Origin: Xenophilus azovorans DSM 13620
GTDB taxonomy: Bacteria; Pseudomonadota; Gammaproteobacteria; Burkholderiales; Burkholderiaceae_C
Assembly: GCF_000745855.1 (NCBI RefSeq)
Contig: NZ_JQKD01000006.1
Coordinates: 1 to 64,000 of the forward strand
Reading direction: 5' to 3'
Length of the DNA: 64,000 nucleotides
Of the stretch, positions 57,682-64,000 are shown piece by piece. A model generated the notes under the pieces. It did no database searches. It was not told where the DNA came from and worked only from the letters and a program-made list of their open reading frames with translations. Numbering within the stretch: the first letter of the stretch is position 1; the number at the start of each line of letters is the position of its first letter. The position numbers were made by a program, and so were the translations under genes.

Positions 57682-59025
57682 TCAGCGCACACCCTCCACC
57701 AGCAGCGGCCGGGCCGGGCCGACCAGCTCGCTGCGCTGGCCCTGGTCCACCACCTCGGCGCGCACGCGCCACCAGTACTGGCCGGGCGGCAACGCCTGCA
57801 CGCGGGCTTCCTCGCCCTGCAGCCCGCCGACCTGCACGGCCAGGCGATGGAACTGCTCGTCGTCCGCCACCTCCAGCGTGTAGGTGGCGCCGGGCACCGC
57901 GCTCCACGAGAAGGCCAGTTCGCCCCGGTCCGCCAGCCAGCGCGCCGTGCCGTCCAGCGACGCCTGGGCGCGCGAGAAGCCGGCCATCGACAGCAGCCCT
58001 TCCACCCCTTCGGGCGTGACCGCCGCCACGCGGGCGAAGTAGCTGCCCGGCGCGATGCCGTCGAACAGGGCCAGCTCGCGCCCGCCGCCGGCGGGCAGGC
58101 GCTGCTCGGCCGCCAGGTCGATGAACTCCGCGTCGCGCGCCAGTTGCACGTGGTAGCTGCCGGCGCCGGCCACGCCGTTCCAGGCCAGCAGCACGCCCGG
58201 CTGGTTCTGCGGTCGGCCGGGCTCCACCCAATCCGGGGCGGGCAGCAGATCCTGTACCTGCCCGGCCAGCGGGCTGTCGCCGGCCAGCAGGCCCTTGGCC
58301 TCGGGCACCCGCACGGGCGCGCGCGCCGGCGCCTGCACCGCCACCGCGCTCTCCAGCACGCTGACCGCGGCATTGGCCGGATCGGGCAGGCTCACTCGGA
58401 AGTGCGTGCCGCGCACGCCGATCGTCGCCATCCGGGTGCGCACCCGCCATGCATCGGCCGCCGGGGCGTGGCCGCGCGGCGGCACCCGCGACTCGAGGTC
58501 GCCGGACTCCAGCTCCACCAGCACCGACGGGCGGCCCGATGCATCGAAGTAGCGCACCAGCCGCGCCTGCGACCGGGAAGGCAGCGTGGTCCTCGAACCG
58601 TCGGGCAGGCGCAGGGTGACGAAGCTGTCGGCACCGGTGCGCAACCGGCTGCCTTCGGGCAGGCGCGAGCCCGCCGCCAGCAGCGCGCCCGCCGGAGGGC
58701 CGCCCGCCACCGCCAGGCCGTCCACCATCCGCACGTCGCCGGTGGCCGCCAGCACCACCGCCTGCCGCTCGCTGTCGTCGAAATGCAGCACCCGGCCGAT
58801 CTGCAGCAGCCGCGGCTCGCCCACGCGGTTGCGCTGCTGCACGCCGGGCCACAGCAGTGGCCGGCCCAGGTGCTGGCGCGTGATGTCCCACAGCGTCTCG
58901 CCCGGGCGCACGATGTGCGTGCGGCCCGGCGGCGGTGACGGCTGCTGCGCCGAGGCCGGACCGGCCAGCCCTTCGAACAGGGCCAGCGCACAGAGGCCGA
59001 TGCGGCTCGAACGGCGCCGGGTCAT
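57682..59025 (-). CDS. Secreted LysM-FecR domain protein (adhesin locus 2)
   Basis: The start overlaps the regulator stop by ATGA (59022-59025), exactly as in locus 1. The 447-residue product has a signal peptide ending near GPASAQ (residue 27), a LysM domain at about 36-83 (HIVRPGETLWDITRQHLGRP), and a FecR domain at about 115-225 with the run ATIGVRGTHFRVSLPD. Two fibronectin-like segments follow (SYHVQLARDAEFIDL, TYTLEVADDEQFHRL). It is clearly the paralogue of the protein at 6228-7499. I infer a peptidoglycan-bound envelope sensor for the CHASE2 kinase. Confidence 0.88.
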   Translation of the reverse strand: MTRRRSSRIGLCALALFEGLAGPASAQQPSPPPGRTHIVRPGETLWDITRQHLGRPLLWPGVQQRNRVGEPRLLQIGRVLHFDDSERQAVVLAATGDVRMVDGLAVAGGPPAGALLAAGSRLPEGSRLRTGADSFVTLRLPDGSRTTLPSRSQARLVRYFDASGRPSVLVELESGDLESRVPPRGHAPAADAWRVRTRMATIGVRGTHFRVSLPDPANAAVSVLESAVAVQAPARAPVRVPEAKGLLAGDSPLAGQVQDLLPAPDWVEPGRPQNQPGVLLAWNGVAGAGSYHVQLARDAEFIDLAAEQRLPAGGGRELALFDGIAPGSYFARVAAVTPEGVEGLLSMAGFSRAQASLDGTARWLADRGELAFSWSAVPGATYTLEVADDEQFHRLAVQVGGLQGEEARVQALPPGQYWWRVRAEVVDQGQRSELVGPARPLLVEGVR

Positions 59026-59774
59026 GGCGCGCCGGGCGCCACCCGGTCCAGCCGGTAGCCGAAGCCGTAGATCGATTGAAGCTGGAAACCGTTGGCGGCC
59101 GTCAGGCCCAGACGGACGCGCACCCGAGACACGTGCGTGTCCACCGTGCGGCTGGGCGCGTCGCCGCCCCACACCGTCTGCGTGATGTGCTCGCGCGACA
59201 CCGAACGCCCCAGGTGCCGGAACAAGAGCCGCGCGACCTCGAACTCCTTGCCGGCCAGCCGGATCGCCACCTCGCCGTGGCTGACCTGCCGCTGTGCCGC
59301 ATCGAAGCACCAGCCCTCGATCACTTCCTGGTAGGGCGCCCTTTGCGCCGAGACCGGCCCGCGCATCAGCACTTTCAGGCGCGCCAGCAGCTCGAAGGGG
59401 CGCCACGGCTTGATGACATAGTCGCTCGCGCCGCCGCTGAGGGCCTGCACGATCTCGAACTCGCCGCTGCGCGCCGTCAGCATCAGCACCGGAATGCTCA
59501 AGCCCAGGTCGTCGCGTACCTTGCGCAGCACCTCGTAGCCCGTCGCGTCGGGCAGGTTCCAGTCGAGGATCAGCACGTCGAAGCTGTCACGCCGCAGCAT
59601 GTTCAGGAAGGTTTCGGCCCGCGTCTGGTGCCGCACTTCCACGCCGTTGGCGCCGAGCAGTTCCTTCAGCGCCTGCGCCTCCTCCGGCGAATCCTCCAGC
59701 AGGGCCACGCGCCTGAGCGTCTCGTCGGAATGCCCTGCACGAAAGCTGACCGGCAGGTTGTTCAACGTCGCCAT
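59022..59774 (-). CDS. OmpR/PhoB-family response regulator (adhesin locus 2)
   Basis: The start at 59774 (MATLNNLPVSFRAGHSDETL) adds about 22 residues before the receiver. The 250-residue protein has receiver residues Glu27/Asp28, Asp71 (LILDWNLP) and Lys122 (YVIKPW), all intact, and a winged helix (LAGKEFEVARLLFRHLGRSV, VDTHVSRVRVRLGL, IYGFGYRL). It is the counterpart of 7496-8224. In this locus it follows the receiver-like gene by 79 bases instead of being divergent from the adhesin gene. Confidence 0.93.
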   Translation of the reverse strand: MATLNNLPVSFRAGHSDETLRRVALLEDSPEEAQALKELLGANGVEVRHQTRAETFLNMLRRDSFDVLILDWNLPDATGYEVLRKVRDDLGLSIPVLMLTARSGEFEIVQALSGGASDYVIKPWRPFELLARLKVLMRGPVSAQRAPYQEVIEGWCFDAAQRQVSHGEVAIRLAGKEFEVARLLFRHLGRSVSREHITQTVWGGDAPSRTVDTHVSRVRVRLGLTAANGFQLQSIYGFGYRLDRVAPGAP

Positions 59775-59853
59775 GCCTGTGTCTCCTGGCGCTCCTCCAC
59801 GCCGTCGCTGCGGCTCGAGCCGCGTACGGGAAAAGTGTACGCCCGCATGCGGC

Positions 59854-60339
59854 TCACAGGGCCAAAGGCCGACTGTCTTCGTTAGGTGGAAGCTGCGGCG
59901 GCATCGTGTCCATCGGCATGTCGTCGTCCGCCGCGGCAGGCGGCACGAACACCTCGATGCGGCACAGATGCAGCATCCGCAGGCGCTCGCGCAGTTCGTC
60001 CTCGGTGAAGGGAGCGAGCAGGAAGTCGGCATGCGGGCTGGACATGACGCACGTCGCGAGCTCCACATGCAGCGGCGACATCAGCAGCATGAGCGGCATG
60101 CCCGGTCCGGCATGGGCCTTCACGTGCTCCAGTTCCGCCCGCGCGACGATCAGGCTGCCCTCGAAGGACAGCACCAGCATGGAGAAGCGCCGGCCGGCCG
60201 CCAGGGCCGCGCCCAGGTCGGCGGCGCGTTCGAAGACCGTCGCCGGCAGGCCCAGTTCAGCCAGCAGGCGCCGCGTGCGTGCCTGGCTGTAGCGCACCGG
60301 GTCCAGCACGGCGACGAAATGGGACGGCTGTCCGTTCAT
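59854..60339 (-). CDS. Degenerate receiver-like protein without DNA-binding domain (locus 2)
   Basis: The 161-residue protein reads like a receiver domain (FVAVLDPVRYSQARTRRLLA, MLVLSFEG, MPLMLLMSP, ADFLLAPFTEDELRERL) but the phosphoacceptor Asp is replaced by Ser (VLSFEG) and the conserved Lys by Ala (LLAPFT). It ends in a disordered Pro/Asp/Met-rich tail (ADDDMPMDTMPPQLPPNEDS). It cannot accept phosphate in the usual way. It occupies the same place in the gene order as the winged-helix protein at 15592-16353 of locus 1, which has a DNA-binding half. I suggest a protein-interaction role, for example an anti-regulator; this is inference. Confidence 0.65.
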   Translation of the reverse strand: MNGQPSHFVAVLDPVRYSQARTRRLLAELGLPATVFERAADLGAALAAGRRFSMLVLSFEGSLIVARAELEHVKAHAGPGMPLMLLMSPLHVELATCVMSSPHADFLLAPFTEDELRERLRMLHLCRIEVFVPPAAADDDMPMDTMPPQLPPNEDSRPLAL

Positions 60340-60412
60340 GCGCTCCCCCTGTCATGCCCGCGCCCTGCTCTGCTCTTGTGCTCTCGACCCGTACGGCGAC
60401 TGCCGGCGGCTT

Positions 60413-61273
60413 CTAGCGCTCGCCGCGCACCTCCAGCTCGACCCGGCGGTTCGGTTGCAGGCAGGCGATCAGTGCCGCGCGCGGCAGGCTGTCCGCGCAC
60501 TGCGCTACCGGTTGTGCCTCGCCCACGCCGTGGGCGCGCAGCGCGCCCTGCGGCAGCCCGCGCGCCGCCAGGTAGTCGCGCACCGTCGCGGCGCGCGCCA
60601 TCGACAGGCGCTGGTTGTAGGCCTCGCTGCCCAGCCGGTCGGTGTGGCCGACGATGGTGATGCTGTCCAGCCGCTTGTAGGCACCCTTGAGCTTCGCGGC
60701 CAGCTCGTCGAGCTGGCGGCGCCCCTCGGGCAGGATGTCGCCCGGCCCCGACTTGTCGAAGGCGAACAGCGCATCGGCGCCGAGCTGGAAGCGCTCCGGC
60801 GTCGCCGCCGGGACGCGCACCACCTCTGCGACCTTGGGCTTGAGATAGTCCGCACAGGCCGGCTCGCGCCAGTAGAACTGGTCGGACACCCCCTCCTTGA
60901 ACACCACTTTGTACTGGCAGGTCACGAACTCGTCGCCCTTGCCCGTGCGGAAGTTGAACAGGTAGTCCCATTCGGTGGGCCCGAACAGCCCTTCGCCGAA
61001 ATGCGGGTGGCTGATCAGCCCGCGCACCTGGTTCTTCGTCATGCCGCGGCCGATGCGGCGCAACTGCTCCACGTCGACGAAGGCGCCGCCCTTGAGCCAG
61101 GCGCTGCCCGGCTCGGGGAAGCGCACCTCCACCTTCTCTGCCGGAGCGCCATGCGCCACGTTGGTGGCCTCCACCTTGGACCCTGTGCTGCCGCAGGCAG
61201 CGAGCACGGCAGCCGCGGCCACCGCCGACGCCACACGCGCCGCACGGACGAACTTCATTTGCTTGCTTTTCAT
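60413..61273 (-). CDS. TpgA-like outer-membrane lipoprotein with SmpA/OmlA and OmpA domains (locus 2)
   Basis: I chose the start at 61273 (MKSKQMKFVR), 23 bases after the adhesin stop; a start at 61297 overlapping that stop (TGATG) is also possible. The 286-residue product has a lipobox LAAC (Cys27), an SmpA/OmlA part (IGRGMTKNQVRGLISHPHFG) and an OmpA domain (TIVGHTDRLGSEAYNQRLSM, CLQPNRRVELEV). It is the paralogue of 14573-15442 and has the layout of Acinetobacter TpgA. Its expected work is to tie the trimeric autotransporter to the peptidoglycan. Confidence 0.9.
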   Translation of the reverse strand: MKSKQMKFVRAARVASAVAAAAVLAACGSTGSKVEATNVAHGAPAEKVEVRFPEPGSAWLKGGAFVDVEQLRRIGRGMTKNQVRGLISHPHFGEGLFGPTEWDYLFNFRTGKGDEFVTCQYKVVFKEGVSDQFYWREPACADYLKPKVAEVVRVPAATPERFQLGADALFAFDKSGPGDILPEGRRQLDELAAKLKGAYKRLDSITIVGHTDRLGSEAYNQRLSMARAATVRDYLAARGLPQGALRAHGVGEAQPVAQCADSLPRAALIACLQPNRRVELEVRGER

Positions 61274-61296
61274 GATGTTGTGATCTCCGACCCGCA

Positions 61297-64000
61297 TCAG
61301 TCGAACGAGAAACCGAATCCCACGCGCGCGATCGGCTTGCTGCCGCCCGAGCCCCAGCCCACGCCGGCGTGCAACGTGGTCTGGCCGTTGTCGGAACGCT
61401 TGAGCAGGTTGAAGCCGATGCCCACCTGCCCGTTGTAGGCAGCCACGGCCCCCGTGAGGTGGTAGCGGCCCGGCTCCACCGGCGTGACCACCGCCATCGC
61501 CGCCGAGGCCGCGATGCCGCCCGACAGCTCCTTGCCCATCTTCGTCACCCGGTTGTCCAGGCCGTTGATCTGGTTCTGCAGGTTGCCGGTGGCCGCGTTG
61601 AGCTGGTTGACGTTCACCGCATCCGTGCCCGCCACGCCGGGTGCCACGTTGTGGATCGACGTCGGGCCGCTGCCGCCCGGGTTGAGCGTGACGCTGTTGT
61701 AGTTGGTGGTGCCGTCCACATGCGTGTCGTACTGGACGCCGCCGGCCTGGACCTGCTGCAGCTGGCTCAGGTTCACCGCGTCGGTCGGGTTGACGCCCAC
61801 CGCCACGTTGGTGATGGTGTTGCCGCCCATGTTGAGCGTGTTGCCCGCCTGCATGGTGATGCCGGTCTGGTTGATCGTCGGGCCGCCGTTGTTGATGGTC
61901 ACGCTGTCGGCCGTCAGGTCCGGCGAGGTGCCGATCGTCAGGTTGGTGCCGCTTTGCGTGACGACCATGTTGGTACCGGCATTCACCTGCACCGTGCCGC
62001 CCGGCCCCACGTTGGTGGCGGGGCCGCCGTTCACGCCCAGGTTCCAGCCGGCATTGGCCACGCTGGACACCGCCTCCAGCTGGCTCACGTTCACCGCGTC
62101 CGTCTGGTTGACGCCGGCCGCGACGTTCGTGATCACGTTGCCGCCGTTGTTCAGGCCGGTGTTGGTGAGGCTCACCGTGCCGTTGGGACCGCCGGCGATG
62201 CTCACGCCGTCGGTGTTCATCGTGGTGTTGCCGGTGGTCACGCTGTCGAACGACACGTTCGGATTCGTGGCGATGGTCAGCGTGCTGCCGTTCTGCGTCA
62301 GCGAGATGTTGTCGCCCGCCACGTAGGTGGCCGTCCCGCTCGGCGCCACGTTGGCCACGGAGGTGCCGCTGACCGTGCCGGTGCCGGTCTGCCCGGTGGT
62401 CATGTTCCAGCCGGCGCTGGCCGTGCTGCTGACCTGCTGCAGCGCGTCCTGCACCGTGTTGTAGGTGTTGCCCCCCACCGTCAGCACCGTGTTCAGCACG
62501 TTCGTGGCCGGGTTGTACGTCGTACCGCCGCCGATGGAATTGGCAATGGTCGTGCCGAGGCCATACAACTGGCTGCCGTTCACCGCATCGGTGCTGGTGC
62601 TGCCGATGGTGCCCGGCGCGACGTTGGTGATCACCAGATTGCCGGCGTCGATGCCCGCGGTGGTCATGCTGGGTCCGCCGGCGATGGTCACCCCGTCGGT
62701 GTTCATCACCGTATCGCCGGTGGTCACGCTGTCGAAGCTGACGTCCTTCTTGGTCGCCACGGTCACGTCGCTGCCGTTGCGGGTGATCTCGATGTTGTCG
62801 CCATCGAGAAACTGCACCGTGTCGCCCGGTGCGACGTTGCTCGCGGCGTCGCCGTTGGCCTGGAGGTTCCAGCCCGCGCCTGCGACCTTGGTGACGGCCT
62901 CGATCGCCTGGTTGGTGGCGTACAACTGGCTTCCGTTGATCGCATCGGTGCTGGTCTGGCTGATGCGGCCGGCGGCCACGTTGGTGATCTGGCGCTCCGA
63001 ATCCGCGGCGCCGACGCTCACCACGCTGGTCGGGTTGATGCCCTGGAAGTTGTAGGTCGTGCCATTGATGGTGACGCTCGCGGTGGGGTTGGCCGCGGCG
63101 GTCGTGCTGCCGGAGCCCAACGCCACGTCGTCGACGTTGTTCGCCGCGGCGCCCGCCCCGACGGCCACCGTGTTGCTGGCGCCCAGCACGGCGCCATGGC
63201 CGATCCCGACCACGCTGTCCGCCGCGGCGGCAACGCTCAGGTTGTTACCGAGGAGCTGCGAGTTGACGACCCCTGCACCGACGTTCTGGGTGTTGTTGCC
63301 GATGAGCTGGCTGTTGGTCAGGCCGGTCAGCACGCTGGTGTTGCCCAGCGCGTTCATGCCGGTGATGACGCTGCCCGTAGCATTGGCCACGTTGAGGTTG
63401 GCACCCGTGATCGCGCTGACGTTCGAGTTGCTGACCTTGTTCAGCGCCCCGCTGACCATGACCCCCTGGCCGCCGGTCAGCTCGTTGTTGGAGCCGAAGA
63501 CCATGGAACTGGTGGCGCCGGTCACGTTGTTGAAGCCGCCGATGACGCCCGCCTGCGTGGAGTCCGTCGTGTTGTTGGTCTGGCCCAGCGTCCAGGAATT
63601 CGTGCTGTTGTCGATGACGGAGGCGTCGCCGATCACGATCGACTTCTCGCTGCCGCCGCCGAGCACCTTGGCTTCCGGGCCGATGGCGATGGACCTGACC
63701 GACTCCGTCGCCGCCTCGTAGCCGACGGCGATCGACCTGCCCTTGTCACCCGCCGGATTGGGCGACGTGGGCAGGCGCTGGCCGTTCGCCGAGGCGCCCG
63801 CCCCGATCGCGACGTCTTCGTCGAGCTGCGCGGACGCACGGGTGCCCGCAGCCAGCGAATTCGTGCCCGCCGCGCCGTCGTTGTCGTAGTTGCCCTGCGT
63901 CGTGGTGCCGTCGTTGACGCTGTAGTAGTGGGTCTGGTTGCTGCTGAGCTGGCTCACGTTGACGGCATCGGTCGGATTGGTCCCCGCCGCGACGTTCGTG
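61297..64000 (-). CDS. Trimeric autotransporter adhesin, C-terminal 900 residues (locus 2)
   Basis: The frame is open to the end of the window, so the N-terminus and signal are missing. The visible part has YadA-like head repeats (for example SIAVGYEAATESVRSIAIGP), neck motifs (NVAAGVNQTDAVNVSQLEAV), at least three Trp-ring/GIN-like stalk domains with AGWNLQANG, AGWNMTTGQ and AGWNLGVNG, and the YadA membrane anchor (YNGQVGIGFNLLKRSDNGQT). The last residues are FSFD. Unlike locus 1 the passenger has more stalk domains. It is followed by its TpgA-like partner. It makes trimeric surface fibres. Confidence 0.95.
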   Translation of the reverse strand, partial: TNVAAGTNPTDAVNVSQLSSNQTHYYSVNDGTTTQGNYDNDGAAGTNSLAAGTRASAQLDEDVAIGAGASANGQRLPTSPNPAGDKGRSIAVGYEAATESVRSIAIGPEAKVLGGGSEKSIVIGDASVIDNSTNSWTLGQTNNTTDSTQAGVIGGFNNVTGATSSMVFGSNNELTGGQGVMVSGALNKVSNSNVSAITGANLNVANATGSVITGMNALGNTSVLTGLTNSQLIGNNTQNVGAGVVNSQLLGNNLSVAAAADSVVGIGHGAVLGASNTVAVGAGAAANNVDDVALGSGSTTAAANPTASVTINGTTYNFQGINPTSVVSVGAADSERQITNVAAGRISQTSTDAINGSQLYATNQAIEAVTKVAGAGWNLQANGDAASNVAPGDTVQFLDGDNIEITRNGSDVTVATKKDVSFDSVTTGDTVMNTDGVTIAGGPSMTTAGIDAGNLVITNVAPGTIGSTSTDAVNGSQLYGLGTTIANSIGGGTTYNPATNVLNTVLTVGGNTYNTVQDALQQVSSTASAGWNMTTGQTGTGTVSGTSVANVAPSGTATYVAGDNISLTQNGSTLTIATNPNVSFDSVTTGNTTMNTDGVSIAGGPNGTVSLTNTGLNNGGNVITNVAAGVNQTDAVNVSQLEAVSSVANAGWNLGVNGGPATNVGPGGTVQVNAGTNMVVTQSGTNLTIGTSPDLTADSVTINNGGPTINQTGITMQAGNTLNMGGNTITNVAVGVNPTDAVNLSQLQQVQAGGVQYDTHVDGTTNYNSVTLNPGGSGPTSIHNVAPGVAGTDAVNVNQLNAATGNLQNQINGLDNRVTKMGKELSGGIAASAAMAVVTPVEPGRYHLTGAVAAYNGQVGIGFNLLKRSDNGQTTLHAGVGWGSGGSKPIARVGFGFSFD

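Overview
This 64 kb window is high-GC chromosomal DNA from a betaproteobacterium, most likely a member of the Comamonadaceae in the Burkholderiales. Supporting evidence is the gene content and order (spc ribosomal operon ending rpoA-rplQ, Bug-type substrate-binding proteins, DUF1840/DUF2145/DUF3597 proteins, a queA-M48-tgt cluster), E. coli-like OxyR cysteines and family-typical GC-rich intergenic repeats. There is no rRNA, CRISPR array, prophage or complete insertion sequence. The assignment is by eye; no database search was possible.

Layout. 1-2.5 kb: end of a Bug-family binding protein and a secreted PQQ/heme alcohol dehydrogenase. 2.6-3.9 kb: a GAF-Fis regulator that lacks the usual AAA+ domain. 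3.9-16.4 kb: surface-adhesin locus 1, with response regulator, LysM-FecR protein and CHASE2 histidine kinase on the minus strand, divergent from a 2018-residue trimeric autotransporter (TAA), a TpgA-like OmpA lipoprotein and a receiver-like winged-helix protein. 16.4-22.2 kb: orphan E1 alpha/beta dehydrogenase genes, then an AraC regulator divergent from a flavin monooxygenase/unknown/Bug operon. 22.3-24.1 kb: cyclopropane synthase, DUF1840 and tRNA-fMet. 24.1-33.2 kb: the complete rplN-to-rplQ spc/alpha ribosomal block with secY, infA, rpmJ and rpoA, read leftward from a good sigma-70 promoter. 33.4-46.5 kb: phytase-like esterase, proC, ubiA, dps, oxyR, recG, queA, an M48 protease, a sugar dehydrogenase and tgt. 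46.6-50.2 kb: poorly characterised envelope proteins. 50.3-54.7 kb: a membrane-lipid operon (CREST ceramidase-like, LplT-PlsC fusion, PAP2 phosphatase) with a divergent XRE regulator and a shared GTATCG-N5-CGATAC operator. 54.9-55.6 kb: a RelE-type toxin/XRE antitoxin pair. 55.6-64.0 kb: surface-adhesin locus 2, the same six gene types as locus 1 all on the minus strand, with the TAA running off the window.

The most interesting content is the pair of paralogous six-gene loci at opposite ends of the window. Each couples a trimeric autotransporter and its TpgA-like peptidoglycan-binding partner to a degenerate receiver protein, an OmpR-type regulator, a LysM-FecR envelope protein and a CHASE2 histidine kinase. 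The regulator/LysM-FecR ATGA start-stop overlap is present in both copies. I infer a dedicated surface-fibre sensing and control system. Other points of note are an 87-nt repeat inserted in frame in recG, the lipid-operon operator, and an orphan TPP-dependent E1 pair.
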